A DNA stretch of 64,000 nucleotides from Azophilus sp026709365 (GCA_965200175.1 OZ241345.1:1612001-1676000), one strand, 5' to 3'; counted from the first letter of the stretch, positions 25,489 to 35,705 are shown. Notes: generated from the sequence alone by a model not told the origin. Numbers and translations: made by a program.

Positions 25489-25557
25489 ACGCAGCAGGTG
25501 ACGCATGTGATAGCCTTGCGACGGGACAACAAGGGCCTGACCACCATCAGACGCCAA

Positions 25558-26178
25558 ATGGAAAAAGTCTTTATCTATTGGGACAACTCCAACATCTTCA
25601 TTGGCGCTCAGCAAGTCGCCATTGAGACGGAAGGAATTGAAGCCCGCCGCCGGGTGCGCGTTGAGTTTCGCAACCTGCTGGAACTAGCGCGAGCGGGGCG
25701 GCAAGTTGAACATGCGGTGGCCGTTGGCTCGATACCTCCGGAGTTGCGCCATGTCTGGAATCGCATGGAAAGCGAGGGCGTTGCCGTCAAGTTGCTGGAG
25801 CGCGGCGCCATTCAGGGGGGCGAGCAGGGCGTCTATCAGACCCTGCAAACGGCAATGCTGCGCGACGCTTTTGACCACAACGGCACTCCGGGAATCGCGG
25901 TGCTGCTCACTGGCGATGGGGCGGGCTTTGCCGATGGCGTCGGCTTCCACGCCGATCTGGAGCGCATGCATCGGCGCGGCTGGCGCATTGAAGTGCTGTC
26001 CTGGCGGCACAGTTGCAACCGCCGAATGCGGGAGTGGGCCGAACAGACGGGGAATTGCAAGTTCGTGACCCTCGATGACTTCTACGAGAGCATCACTTTT
26101 TTGGAGCTGCCGGTGCCAGGCCAGCCGATGGCGCCACCACGGGACGCCGTGCCGGTCAACTTGACCAATCGGCCTTAG
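25558..26178 (+). CDS. NYN domain protein (PIN-like RNase fold)
   Basis: 206 residues. N-terminal strand and first acidic residue in VFIYWDNSNIFIG, then GVYQTLQTAMLRDAF, VLLTGDGAGFADGVGFHADLERMHRRGWRIEVLSW, and KFVTLDDFYESITFLE. These are the spaced aspartates of the NYN/LabA (DUF88) family, a PIN-like metal-dependent RNase fold. The RNA target is unknown. ATG 25558 gives MEKVFIYWDNSN, the expected start; the longer upstream frame overlaps hemF on the other strand. Monocistronic. Confidence 0.85.
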   Translation: MEKVFIYWDNSNIFIGAQQVAIETEGIEARRRVRVEFRNLLELARAGRQVEHAVAVGSIPPELRHVWNRMESEGVAVKLLERGAIQGGEQGVYQTLQTAMLRDAFDHNGTPGIAVLLTGDGAGFADGVGFHADLERMHRRGWRIEVLSWRHSCNRRMREWAEQTGNCKFVTLDDFYESITFLELPVPGQPMAPPRDAVPVNLTNRP

Positions 26179-26280
26179 GGGCAAGTGCATCCGGGATGTG
26201 CATGGAGCCCCGGATCCTTGATGCCCATAAGCACTCACGGCCTCATCCTGAGCGATTCCCTGGGCTTCAGGCGAGATCCC

Positions 26281-26309
26281 CGGAGGGCGTCCCGCCCTCG
26301 ATTGGGCCG
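26281..26309 (+). repeat. PR2 palindromic repeat
   Basis: GGAGGGCGTCCCGCCCTCG followed by ATTGGGC, the same sequence as at 35809-35838. The core GAGGGCG-TCC-CGCCCTC is an inverted repeat. It lies in the 192-base gap between the NYN gene and the MFS stop, followed by a second small hairpin (TGCGCCGCGAGGCGGCGCG at about 26323-26341). Confidence 0.75.
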
Positions 26310-26370
26310 TTGGAAGACGCCTTGCGCCGCGAGGCGGCGCGCATTCCCATGGGTCTGAGGCTTCGTTTCG

Positions 26371-27666
26371 TCAGCCCCAATGACGGCTGGCTTCGAGGTC
26401 CTCCCGGATGGTCCTGCCGGCGGCAAGGTAGAGCAGGGCGGAGACCACGTTGAACGTCAGGCTGATGACCAATGCCCAGCGCAGGGAGTCGGCGCCGAGG
26501 TCCGTCCAGACGAACAGCAGGTCCGATGCGATGCCGGTGAACTGGGGGCCAAGCCCCAAGCCGATGATGTTCAGGATGAACAACAGAATGCTGGAGGCGA
26601 GCGCCCGCATCCTCAAGCCGACCATGCCTTGGGTCATCGAGAACGTGGGGCCAAGGTAGTAGGCGCCCAGAAAGTAGGGGATCGACAGCATCCAGAACGC
26701 CGCCTGGGGTGAATCGGCGACATAGACGTAGTAGCTGAACGGCACCGAGATGAGCGTGGCCAAGCCGGGCAGCCAGAGGTACCAGCGCTGGTCGCGGGCG
26801 CCCAGCCGATCGCCGAAGTAGCCGCCGGCAAGGGTGCCGAGAATGGAGGCGAAGCCGAGGTAGAACAGGACCATGCCCATCTCCGCGGTGCCGATGCCGT
26901 GGCTGCGGGCAAACATCGCCGGGATCCAGTAGCCCACCCCATAGCCGACGAAGGCGTGCAGGCTGCCGCCCAACGCCATGTAGCGGAAGCTGCGGCGCGA
27001 CCATAGGTGGCGGAACACGGCGGCCACCGGCGGCGCCTCGCCAGCGCTGGGCTTGAGCCCCTCCGCAGCGCCCCGGGGCGGCTCCCGCAGGGTGAAGCGC
27101 ACGACCAGCGCCAGCAGGACGCCGGGCAGGCCGACCACCATGAACGCCGTGCGCCAGTCGAAGGCCTCGTTGATCCAGCCGCCGCCGAGATTGCCGAGCA
27201 TGGTGCCGATGGGGATGCCCAAGGCGTAGATGGCCAAGGCGGTGGCCCGACGGTCGGGCGGAAACATGTCCGAGATCATGGAGTGGGAGGGCGGGCTGCC
27301 GCCGGCTTCGCCCACGGCAACGCCGATCCGGGCAAGCAGCAGTTGAATGAAGTTGTTGGCCAGTCCGCACAGCGCCGTGGCGGCGCTCCACAAGGCGAGG
27401 CAGACGGAAAGCACGTTGCGCCTGGAGCCCCGGTCGGCCAGGCGGGCGATGGGGATGCCCAGCAAGGTGTAGAAGGTGGCAAAGGCAATGCCGCCGAGAA
27501 AGCCCATCAAGGTGTCGGAAACGCCGAGATCCTGCTTGATGGGCTCCACGAGGATGCCGAGGATCGAGCGGTCGATGAAGTTGAAGATGTACACGACGAC
27601 CAACAGGCCGAGCGCGTACCAACGATACAGCGGCGAAAAGCTCCCCGCCTGCTTGATCTCGGACAT
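26371..27666 (-). CDS. MFS transporter, spinster-like
   Basis: 431 residues, 12 predicted membrane helices. Motifs include NFIDRSILGILVEPIKQDLGVSD in the first helix and loop, IARLADRGSRRNVL (MFS motif A), ARIGVAVGEAGGSPPSHSMISDMFPPDRRATALAIYALG and LGAYYLGPTFSMTQGMVGLRMRALASSILLFILNIIGLGLGP. These are typical of the spinster-like MFS group common near lipid and aromatic catabolic genes. ATG 27666 has GGGAGAGG 2-9 bases upstream, which settles the start against a 63-codon longer frame. Substrate unknown. Confidence 0.85.
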   Translation of the reverse strand: MSEIKQAGSFSPLYRWYALGLLVVVYIFNFIDRSILGILVEPIKQDLGVSDTLMGFLGGIAFATFYTLLGIPIARLADRGSRRNVLSVCLALWSAATALCGLANNFIQLLLARIGVAVGEAGGSPPSHSMISDMFPPDRRATALAIYALGIPIGTMLGNLGGGWINEAFDWRTAFMVVGLPGVLLALVVRFTLREPPRGAAEGLKPSAGEAPPVAAVFRHLWSRRSFRYMALGGSLHAFVGYGVGYWIPAMFARSHGIGTAEMGMVLFYLGFASILGTLAGGYFGDRLGARDQRWYLWLPGLATLISVPFSYYVYVADSPQAAFWMLSIPYFLGAYYLGPTFSMTQGMVGLRMRALASSILLFILNIIGLGLGPQFTGIASDLLFVWTDLGADSLRWALVISLTFNVVSALLYLAAGRTIREDLEASRHWG

Positions 27667-27953
27667 GCCTCTCCCCAACGCGAATGCCGCTCCCCAATGG
27701 TCTGGCGCTCCGGCGAGCGCCACTGCGAGGGCGCGAACGCGCGCCTTCGCTGCCTGACGGTTCGTCCTGCCCTCCGCTCCGGGGCGAAACGCCCGCTTCG
27801 AGATGCCCGGAGCGAGTCCCGCCTCCGACCGAACCACGACGATGACGCGAGTCAAACTGAACCGCTGCTCAGCCAGCGCGTAGCATGAGCGAAAACGCCC
27901 TCAAGTGGTAGAATTTCGCGTCAATCACTCACCGTTGGGCTGGCAGGGCGCAT

Positions 27954-29231
<1,278 letters not shown>

Positions 29232-29240
29232 CGCCCCGCG

Positions 29241-30116
29241 GTGAACCGCAAGGGAATCATCCTCGCTGGGGGTGCGGGCACCCGCCTGCATCCGACCACC
29301 TTGGGCGTTTGCAAGCAATTGCTGCCGGTGTACGACAAGCCCATGGTCTATTACCCGCTCTGCACCCTGATGCAAGCGGGCATTCGCGACCTGCTGCTGA
29401 TCTCCACGCCCCAGGACATTGGCCGCTTCCAGCAGGTGCTTGGCGACGGCGGGCAGTGGGGCCTGTGCATCAGCTACCAAGTGCAGCAATCGCCCAACGG
29501 CCTGGCGGAAGCCTTTCTGCTGGGGGAGGGCTTCATCGGCGGAGCGCCTTCGGCGTTGGTTCTGGGCGACAACATCTTTCACGGCGGCGGCTTGCCGGAA
29601 CTCTTGAAGAGCGCCTCGAACCGCGCCTTGGGCGCCACGGTGTTCGCCTATGCGGTGCGCAATCCCGAAGCCTTCGGCGTGATTGAGTTCGACGCCGAAG
29701 GCCGTGCGGTCTCCATCGAGGAGAAGCCCGCCGAGCCGCGCAGCCGCCACGCCGTGACCGGACTGTACTTCTACGACGAGCAGGTCGTGGAGGTCGCTAA
29801 GTCCATGCGGCCCTCGGCCCGCGGTGAATTGGAGATCACCGACGTCAACCTAGCCTACCTTCGCCGCGGAACGCTTGCCGTGCAGCGCCTGGCCCGGGGC
29901 ACCGCGTGGCTCGACACCGGCACCCCGGACGCCATGCTGGAGGCAGCCCACTACATCCAGACTTTGGAAAAGCGGCAGGGCATGAAGGTGGGCTCGCCCG
30001 AAGAGGCGGCTTGGCGGGCCGGCTGGATTGACGATGAGGCCTTGGAGCGCTTGGCGCAGCCGCTGCGCAAAAGCGGCTACGGCGAGTATCTTCTGCAGCT
30101 TCTGCAACGGCCCTGA
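29241..30116 (+). CDS. rmlA: Glucose-1-phosphate thymidylyltransferase
   Basis: Makes dTDP-glucose from dTTP and glucose-1-phosphate, the first step of dTDP-L-rhamnose synthesis for lipopolysaccharide O-antigen. 291 residues. N-terminal nucleotide loop GIILAGGAGTRLHPTTLG, then KQLLPVYDKPMVYYPL, LVLGDNIFHGGG, FGVIEFDAEGRAVSIEEKP and TAWLDTGTPDAML. The start is GTG at 29241, 9 bases after the acyl-CoA dehydrogenase stop, so the two may be co-transcribed although unrelated in function. rmlB, rmlC and rmlD are not in the window. Confidence 0.93.
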   Translation: MNRKGIILAGGAGTRLHPTTLGVCKQLLPVYDKPMVYYPLCTLMQAGIRDLLLISTPQDIGRFQQVLGDGGQWGLCISYQVQQSPNGLAEAFLLGEGFIGGAPSALVLGDNIFHGGGLPELLKSASNRALGATVFAYAVRNPEAFGVIEFDAEGRAVSIEEKPAEPRSRHAVTGLYFYDEQVVEVAKSMRPSARGELEITDVNLAYLRRGTLAVQRLARGTAWLDTGTPDAMLEAAHYIQTLEKRQGMKVGSPEEAAWRAGWIDDEALERLAQPLRKSGYGEYLLQLLQRP

Positions 30117-30130
30117 CACCGCGCCCGAAC

Positions 30131-30673
30131 CTATAGGAGCTGCACCGCGTCCGCCAAGCTCGGCGCGACCGCTGAGGCCGCCGGATGCGGCGCTGCGCCA
30201 GTGACGGAGCCGATCAACAGGGTATTGAGGCCCGCTGCGGCGCCGGCTTCGATGTCCCGGGGCGAGTCGCCGATCAGCCAGGAGCGGCCCAGGTCCAGAT
30301 CCAGCCCGAGTTCCTGGACGGCTTGGCGAATCAAGCCCGGCCGAGGCTTGCGGCAGTCGCAGCCATCGCTCGCCAAATGGGGACAGAAGAAGATGCCGTC
30401 GATGACGGCGCCATGCCGGGCGCAGCGCGCGCGCAGCTTGCGGTGGATGGCCTCAAGCGCGTCCACGCCCATCAAGCCCTTGCCGACGCCTTGCTGGTTG
30501 GTGACAACCACCAATCGATAGCCCTTGCCCTTAAGCGCGCGCAGCGCATCGAGCGTACCGTCGATGAAGCGGAACTGCGCCCAAGCCGTCACGTAGCCAT
30601 GGCCGGCGGGGGCCTCGTTGATTACGCCATCGCGATCCAGAAAGGCCACCTTGTCCCGTCCATAATTGCGCAT
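30131..30673 (-). CDS. gmhB: D-glycero-D-manno-heptose 1,7-bisphosphate phosphatase
   Basis: HAD-superfamily phosphatase, 180 residues, acting in ADP-heptose synthesis for the LPS core. Motif I VAFLDRDGVIN, motif II VVVTNQQGVGKG, the structural zinc loop CPHLASDGCDCRKPRPG, and motif IV WLIGDSPRDIEAG. ATG 30673 lies inside an AT-rich palindrome and lacks a Shine-Dalgarno. GTG 30649 (VAFLDRDG) has GGACGGG upstream and is a serious alternative start. It is convergent with rmlA (14-base gap) and follows gspM on the same strand. Confidence 0.88.
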   Translation of the reverse strand: MRNYGRDKVAFLDRDGVINEAPAGHGYVTAWAQFRFIDGTLDALRALKGKGYRLVVVTNQQGVGKGLMGVDALEAIHRKLRARCARHGAVIDGIFFCPHLASDGCDCRKPRPGLIRQAVQELGLDLDLGRSWLIGDSPRDIEAGAAAGLNTLLIGSVTGAAPHPAASAVAPSLADAVQLL

Positions 30674-30686
30674 AATATATATTATG
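30671..30686. promoter_or_regulatory. AT palindrome at the gmhB start
   Basis: Perfect 16-base palindrome CATAATATATATTATG covering the gmhB ATG, with further AT-rich sequence (TTAAATTATGATAT) to 30700. It stands out sharply from the GC-rich surroundings. It contains TATAAT-like and TAATAT boxes on the minus strand, so it may be the -10 region of a promoter just upstream of the GTG at 30649, or an operator. Confidence 0.5.
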
Positions 30687-30724
30687 TTAAATTATGATAT
30701 GAGGTGGCTGAACCAGACCACGGC

Positions 30725-31243
30725 TCAGGGCGTCGCGGCCAAGCGTAGCTGGGCATTGACGAAGCCTTGGGCGCGGTGCGCATCCAAGGAGGCCTGAACC
30801 ACCCTGACGCCGCTGTCGTCGCTGAGCCTAGCCAACCAAGCGACCACTTGCTCGAAGGACTGCTGCTCCAGGGACACCGACACCGCGCCGCCGCTCTCCG
30901 GCTGCAGCCGCGCCAAGCGGATGCCCGCAGCCTCGGCCGCTTGGGTGATGGCCGGCAGGATGGAGCCCGTTCCGGCGTCGCTGCGCTGTCCTGCGCCCGC
31001 GGCCACGGCTCGGGCGCGCGCTTCGTTGAGGGTCACCCATTCGAGCAGCCGCTGGGCATTGTCGAGCCGGCGCATCTCCTGCGCATGCCAGTCCGCCAGC
31101 GGACGCCAGACCGCGATCCACAGGAGCGCTGCGGCCACCGCCGCCGCCAAGGCGGCGTACATCAACCGCTCGTGAGCCGCCTTGGCCTGCCACCAGCGGC
31201 CCGTCGAGGACTCGCGCCAAGCGTTGATGAGCCAAGTTCGCAT
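30725..31243 (-). CDS. gspM: Type II secretion protein GspM
   Basis: Inner-membrane platform subunit, 172 residues: cytoplasmic N-terminus (SSTGRWWQAKAAHERLMY), one membrane helix (AALAAAVAAALLWIAVW) and a periplasmic ferredoxin-like domain ending SFEQVVAWLARLSDDSGVRVVQASLDA. GspM partners GspL. It is the last gsp gene and starts 9 bases after gspL's stop. Confidence 0.85.
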   Translation of the reverse strand: MRTWLINAWRESSTGRWWQAKAAHERLMYAALAAAVAAALLWIAVWRPLADWHAQEMRRLDNAQRLLEWVTLNEARARAVAAGAGQRSDAGTGSILPAITQAAEAAGIRLARLQPESGGAVSVSLEQQSFEQVVAWLARLSDDSGVRVVQASLDAHRAQGFVNAQLRLAATP

Positions 31244-31252
31244 GCAGCGACC

Positions 31253-32524
31253 CTACAGCCCGGTTAGGCGAAATCGGGCGCTGACCCCGCCCTCCACTTG
31301 TTCGGCGGAGCTGATCTCGGCTTCCAGGCCACGCCCGGCAATCGCCTCCAGAACTTGGTCGGCGTCGGCATAGCGCCGGACGATCAGTTCGGCTTGGAAC
31401 TCGCCGCGCCGTTGGTTGTAGTCGATGCTGGCCACGGTCATCGAGGGTTTGATGACGCTCGCCATGTGGCCCAGCAGGTTGATCAACGAAACAGCGCCCC
31501 CTCCCCCGCCCGGTCCCCCGCCCTCGCCCAGGCGCGCGTTCAGGCGGCGGCGCAGGCTCTGGGCCGTGACGCTCTTATCGTCGGGATAGATGTCCCGATA
31601 GAGGGACAAGGCGCTGGCTTCCGCGGCGTCCGCCTTGCGCGCTGACCACCAGCCCTCCGCAACCCTCGCTCCCAAAGCGACCAGCAGCCAGAGTGCCGCC
31701 AAAGCGGCGATGCCCCGCCACTTCGCCCTGCCGGGCCGCACGGCAGGCTCCGCTCGATAGTCGCCCTGCAGCAGGTTGATGACGCCATCGCGGTGCGGCC
31801 AACGCCCGGCCAGATACTCAAGCGCATCCCGCGGCCCCCCGTCGAGCGGCGCACCGGGCGCATCGGCCACCTCGCCGTCGAATTGGCTGCGTTCCAATTC
31901 GCTTAAGGCGCCGTTGAGCGGTCTTACCCGCTCCTCGCCGACAGTGGTCAAGGCCATCAGCAGATTGGCGCGCTCCAAGGTCGCCGCTTCGCGGACGGAA
32001 CGCATCAGTACGGCATCGCCATCGAACAGCAGGCTCAGGCAGTCAGGCTCTTGGGGCAGCAACTCCGATTCGGCGACCAGGCTTTGCGGCCGGATGCCCG
32101 CCTCGGCAAGGCTCGCGAGCCAGTCGTCCAACAGCGACTTGGCGACCACGCAGCAGCCTACCGGAGCGCCCGCCTTGATCGCTCCGTGAGCGATGTGCAG
32201 GTCTTCGATCTCCGCAGCGGCGAACTCCTCGACCACATAAGGCAGGGCTTGCCGAAGCTGGCTGGCCCGGCGGCCGGGAACGTCGCATTGCAGGCTTAGG
32301 ATGTGCTCGTTGGACACCAAGCCGACCACTTCGGCAAAGGATGCGGCTGCGTCCTGCATCGGCATCTCGGCCGCCACCCGCTCCAGCAGCGCATTGCAAT
32401 CGTCAGTGCCGCGGCCTTGGGGACGGCCTTGGGCGTCGGCGACCAGCCATTCGCAGTCGAGTCGCCAACCTTGGGCGTGCCGAATGGCCGGTGCTTGCAG
32501 GCGGATGAACAGAGTGGGAGGCAT
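31253..32524 (-). CDS. gspL: Type II secretion protein GspL
   Basis: 423 residues. The cytoplasmic actin-like domain (about 1-240) recruits the GspE ATPase; a membrane helix follows (WRGIAALAALWLLVALGARV, about 270-290), then a periplasmic domain with a glycine-rich linker (GGGPGGGGG) and VASIDYNQRRGEFQAELIVRRYADADQVLEAI. Order and length fit GspL. Located 9 bases after gspK. Confidence 0.88.
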   Translation of the reverse strand: MPPTLFIRLQAPAIRHAQGWRLDCEWLVADAQGRPQGRGTDDCNALLERVAAEMPMQDAAASFAEVVGLVSNEHILSLQCDVPGRRASQLRQALPYVVEEFAAAEIEDLHIAHGAIKAGAPVGCCVVAKSLLDDWLASLAEAGIRPQSLVAESELLPQEPDCLSLLFDGDAVLMRSVREAATLERANLLMALTTVGEERVRPLNGALSELERSQFDGEVADAPGAPLDGGPRDALEYLAGRWPHRDGVINLLQGDYRAEPAVRPGRAKWRGIAALAALWLLVALGARVAEGWWSARKADAAEASALSLYRDIYPDDKSVTAQSLRRRLNARLGEGGGPGGGGGAVSLINLLGHMASVIKPSMTVASIDYNQRRGEFQAELIVRRYADADQVLEAIAGRGLEAEISSAEQVEGGVSARFRLTGL

Positions 32525-32533
32525 CAGCGGCGT

Positions 32534-33490
32534 TCAGGCGTCCTCGGTTTCCACGATCAAACGTGGGCGGAAGTCCCGGCCCAGATCCCGGGAGATCAGG
32601 GTGATGGCGCTGCTTTCGGGATCACGGCGGAGCACCGATGTTAGCATGGCCGTGCCGTCCCCCACGGACACTCGCACCTGCACCTCGAAAAACTCGCTCA
32701 TCACCCCGAGGTGCGGCGCCACCGTCTCGAATCCGGCAGCGACCTTGGTGAACTCCGCCAAGTTGGCAAAGGCCCTGGGCGTTTCCGTGAGCAGCCTGAG
32801 TTCGGATTCGTTGAGCTCCGGGGCCAAGGCGGCTAGGGCGTGGCTGGTGGCGGTGTTGACGTTGAGCTTCAGCGCGTTGACCGGCAGGACGCAAACGTGG
32901 GGCCTCAGCCGTTGCAGATGCTCCGGCGTCATGCTCCGCATCAGGCGCAGTTCCGAGACGTGGGCCAAGGGCTGTCCGGACGTGCGGTAGGCTGGCCGCA
33001 AACCCAGATAGTGGTTGTCTTCGGCGCCAAAGCCAAGCACGGCTTGGTCCGCATCGATCCAATCCCGGGTCTCGTCGGCGATGGGCTCGGGCATGTCGAG
33101 ATTGCGCAGCAGCGTCTTGAATCGGTCGAGATGGGGGCCAGGCTCCTCGCCGGCCAGGGCGTTGAGGTTGAAGCAGCCGTTCAGGTCGCGGGCTTGAATT
33201 TCAATCGCGCCCTGCTCGTCGAGCTCAAAGGGCGGGAAGGCCCGGGCCCAGTCCTCCTCAAGGCTGTCGATTTCCGGCCCGGTCTCGGTGCGGTCCCGGT
33301 AGAGCACTTGACGGGCCAGGGCTTCGCCGCCCAGCGCATAGGCCATGGCTTGATCGAAGCCAAGCGCGTTCTGGCTTTGGGCGATGCTTGATGCGTGGCG
33401 CGACACCAAGTGATAGACCACCGAAGTGAGCACCGCCACAACCAGCAGAACGCTGATCAGGGCCACGCCCCTGCTGCACCGCGCCTTCAT
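32534..33490 (-). CDS. gspK: Type II secretion minor pseudopilin GspK
   Basis: 318 residues. Prepilin-like N-terminus GVALISVLLVVAVLTSVVYH with a short basic leader (MKARCSR), then a large globular domain containing DLNGCFNLNAL and NVNTATSHALAALAPEL, the helix-hairpin-helix-like pattern of GspK. GspK caps the pseudopilus tip with GspI and GspJ. The start overlaps the gspJ stop by 4 bases. Confidence 0.92.
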   Translation of the reverse strand: MKARCSRGVALISVLLVVAVLTSVVYHLVSRHASSIAQSQNALGFDQAMAYALGGEALARQVLYRDRTETGPEIDSLEEDWARAFPPFELDEQGAIEIQARDLNGCFNLNALAGEEPGPHLDRFKTLLRNLDMPEPIADETRDWIDADQAVLGFGAEDNHYLGLRPAYRTSGQPLAHVSELRLMRSMTPEHLQRLRPHVCVLPVNALKLNVNTATSHALAALAPELNESELRLLTETPRAFANLAEFTKVAAGFETVAPHLGVMSEFFEVQVRVSVGDGTAMLTSVLRRDPESSAITLISRDLGRDFRPRLIVETEDA

Positions 33491-34170
33491 GCGACCTCCC
33501 CGTCCGGCTCTTCTTCATCGTCTCCGCTCCCCTCGCCCTGCTCCGCGCCCTCCGCCGGCTTGGGCATCCAGGGGTCCAAGGTTCCCGCTATCGGCCAAAT
33601 GCGCTCGACGACGCCGAATGGCTCGCACTCCAACCGCATGATGACGGCCACCAAGGATGCGCCGACGGGCTCGTTGGGCCAAAAGGCGTGCTCATCGCCA
33701 TTGGCGTCCAAGGCGAGGAACTCGACTTGCTCCACGTCGCTGAGCAGGCGCTGCACGACGGGTTCCGAGTCCTGGGCGCGGTCGAGCACCGGCCACCAAG
33801 CCCGGTGGAGGTGGCCGTCGTGGATTCGATAGGCCACGCGCTGCATTTCGGCGCGGGGGGAATTCAAGGGGTTGCGCCATCCGGTGCGGGAAAACTCCAT
33901 CATCCCGTCAGCGCCGATCATCACTGGCGGCAGCGGATCGCCAAACAGGTCCCGCACGGACCGGCCGCGGACTTGCATGAGGTCCCGCTTGAGAACGAGC
34001 ATGGCCCGTTGCACTTCGGCCAAGCGCTTGGACCGTTCGCCGAGGATTTCGTGGTTGGTCAAGGTGCGGGACATGAGTTGCGCCGACATCAGCCCGACAA
34101 CGGCAAACACCGCCAGTGCAACCAGCACCTCCACCAAGGTGAACCCGCTGCGGTGCCGCCAGCCAGCCAT
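33487..34170 (-). CDS. gspJ: Type II secretion minor pseudopilin GspJ
   Basis: 227 residues: leader MAGWRHRSG then methylation motif FTLVEVLVALAVFAVVGLMSAQL and the GspJ body (RAMLVLKRDLMQVRGRSVRD, YRIHDGHLHRAWWPVLDRA). The C-terminal 30 residues are strongly acidic (EGAEQGEGSGDDEEEPDGE). ATG 34170, just after the gspI stop codon, is preferred over a 29-codon upstream extension that overlaps gspI. Confidence 0.9.
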   Translation of the reverse strand: MAGWRHRSGFTLVEVLVALAVFAVVGLMSAQLMSRTLTNHEILGERSKRLAEVQRAMLVLKRDLMQVRGRSVRDLFGDPLPPVMIGADGMMEFSRTGWRNPLNSPRAEMQRVAYRIHDGHLHRAWWPVLDRAQDSEPVVQRLLSDVEQVEFLALDANGDEHAFWPNEPVGASLVAVIMRLECEPFGVVERIWPIAGTLDPWMPKPAEGAEQGEGSGDDEEEPDGEVA

Positions 34171-34171
34171 G

Positions 34172-34546
34172 TCAGTGGCGTCCGACAAAGCCGACCAAGC
34201 GCCCCAAGGGCCCGATCTCCTGATTGTCCGCCAATTCGCTGACTTCAATCTCCACACGCCAGAACAAGGGGTCGCTGGTTTCGGCCACGGACTGCCGAAC
34301 GCGCCAGCGGCGGCGGGAGAGCACCACGGTTTCGGAGTGGCGGCCGGCTTCCAAGGGCGCGCTGTTGTCCAAGCTGGCCAGTTGGACGCGGACCAGGTGA
34401 TTCTCGGCCACCCAATGGGCGGCCGTGCGCCGCTCCAGGGTCCAGGTTTGAAAGGCGACGTTGCCGATGGCGGACGACAGCGCCAACCCCGTGGCCGCCA
34501 GCACCACCAGCGCGATGAGGATTTCGATCAGGGTGAAGCCGCGCAT
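34172..34546 (-). CDS. gspI: Type II secretion minor pseudopilin GspI
   Basis: 124 residues, normal for GspI. Very short leader MRG then FTLIEILIALVVLAATGLALSSAIGNV and the downstream HWVAENHLVRVQL region. Forms the pseudopilus tip complex with GspJ and GspK. Overlap-free and tightly packed: gspH ends 12 bases upstream and gspJ begins within 2 bases. Confidence 0.9.
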   Translation of the reverse strand: MRGFTLIEILIALVVLAATGLALSSAIGNVAFQTWTLERRTAAHWVAENHLVRVQLASLDNSAPLEAGRHSETVVLSRRRWRVRQSVAETSDPLFWRVEIEVSELADNQEIGPLGRLVGFVGRH

Positions 34547-34558
34547 GGATGGCCGATG

Positions 34559-35185
34559 CTATCGGCGCAGGCTGCCGGATGCATTGAACAAGTGGGCCAA
34601 GTCCTCCTGTCCGTTCTGGACGGTTCCGCGCGCGGGCTGCCGACTCAAGCGAAGGCGGTGCGGTTCCCGGCGTTCGGCTGTGACCGCCGCCAAGCCATCG
34701 CTGGACAGCGTCCAGGGCGTCGTGTCCCAATCCGGCAGCAAGGCCCAAGTGAAGGGCGTCACCTCACCGCTGGAGAACAGCACGATGTCGGGGATCTCCT
34801 CGTCCGGGACATCGAACGGACCCAAGTCGAATCCCTCCACCGCCAACACGAACTCGATGCGGGGCGCGATGCGGCTGGCTGCGAAGGGACGCTGGGCCTG
34901 AATGACCCAGATGCCGGATTGGGGATCAAATTCGCTGAAGCGGTAGCTGTCGTCAGCAACGTGAACGCCCCACTCCCGGTTGCGCTGCAGGGCGTTTTGA
35001 CGGGCTAGCTCAAGGCGTGACTGGATGTCTTCGGCCAAGGTTCGCAGGCGCCGCTCCTCGTCCGCGCCGGTGAACCCCACGACCACGGTGCCCGCAAGAA
35101 CCGCCAGGATGGCGACCACAACCAGCAACTCGAGCAGTGTGAATCCGCGGCTCCGCTTGCGGATCTGGATCTGGCGGAAACGCAT
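34559..35185 (-). CDS. gspH: Type II secretion minor pseudopilin GspH
   Basis: 208 residues, a little longer than the usual 170-190. Leader MRFRQIQIRKRSRG, then FTLLELLVVVAILAVLAGTVVVGF, LEDIQSRLELARQNALQRNREWGVHV-type core, and an extended C-terminus after PHRLRLSRQPARG. ATG 35185 directly follows an AT-rich 46-base spacer that separates it from gspG. Confidence 0.9.
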   Translation of the reverse strand: MRFRQIQIRKRSRGFTLLELLVVVAILAVLAGTVVVGFTGADEERRLRTLAEDIQSRLELARQNALQRNREWGVHVADDSYRFSEFDPQSGIWVIQAQRPFAASRIAPRIEFVLAVEGFDLGPFDVPDEEIPDIVLFSSGEVTPFTWALLPDWDTTPWTLSSDGLAAVTAERREPHRLRLSRQPARGTVQNGQEDLAHLFNASGSLRR

Positions 35186-35231
35186 TTTATCAATTTAAGT
35201 TAGTTAGTTATAAAGACATAGTGAGAACGAA
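35186..35231. promoter_or_regulatory. AT-rich spacer between gspG and gspH
   Basis: TTTTATCAATTTAAGTTAGT, continuing TAGTTATAAAG, with a tandem TTAG repeat, in an operon where other junctions are 2-12 bases and GC-rich. On the minus strand it could hold an internal promoter for gspH onwards. This is inference from composition only. Confidence 0.35.
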
Positions 35232-35705
35232 TCAAATGTCTTTGAGGTGGATGTCCGCAGCGGTGCCCTCGCCGCCCTCCGCACCGTCGGCCCCAAGGGA
35301 GAAGACTGAAACCTCGGAGCCGTTGCGTTCATACATGTAGGGTGAGCCCCAAGGGTCGTCCGGCAGCGCCTTGATGTAGCCGTCCGGGTTCCAGTTGCTG
35401 GCCTCCGGAAATCCTGACGGTTGGCTGACCAGCGCATTGAGTCCCTGGTCGGTGGACGGATACTGGAAGTTGTCCAGCCGGTAAATGTCTAAGGCGCTGC
35501 CCAAGGCGCGCAAGTCCTGCTGGGCGGCGGTGATGCGGGCTTGGTCGGGACGGGACAGCAGGTTGGGCACGATGACCGCGCCGAGAATGCCAATGATCAC
35601 CACCACGACCAGAATTTCGATGAGGGTGAAGCCGCTCAACCGGAGCGGTGCCTTGCGTCGTCGTTGGGCACCGACCTCCGGTTGGTTGCGCCCCGGAACC
35701 GGCAA
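35232..35705 (-). CDS. gspG: Type II secretion major pseudopilin GspG
   Basis: Main subunit of the pseudopilus. The mature part is classic: GFTLIEILVVVVIIGILGAVIVPNLLSRPDQARI, IYRLDNFQYPSTDQGLNALV, and the calcium-site region DPWGSPYMYERNGSEVSVFSLGADG. The start is a problem: no ATG lies near. TTG 35705 (GAGG 6 bases upstream) gives a 24-residue leader with RRRK before SG-FTLIE. Another TTG three codons before FTL would leave almost no leader. The frame stays open back to 35996 but is entirely PR2/PR3 repeat sequence, which suggests that repeats replaced the original start region. Confidence 0.88.
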   Translation of the reverse strand: MPVPGRNQPEVGAQRRRKAPLRLSGFTLIEILVVVVIIGILGAVIVPNLLSRPDQARITAAQQDLRALGSALDIYRLDNFQYPSTDQGLNALVSQPSGFPEASNWNPDGYIKALPDDPWGSPYMYERNGSEVSVFSLGADGAEGGEGTAADIHLKDI

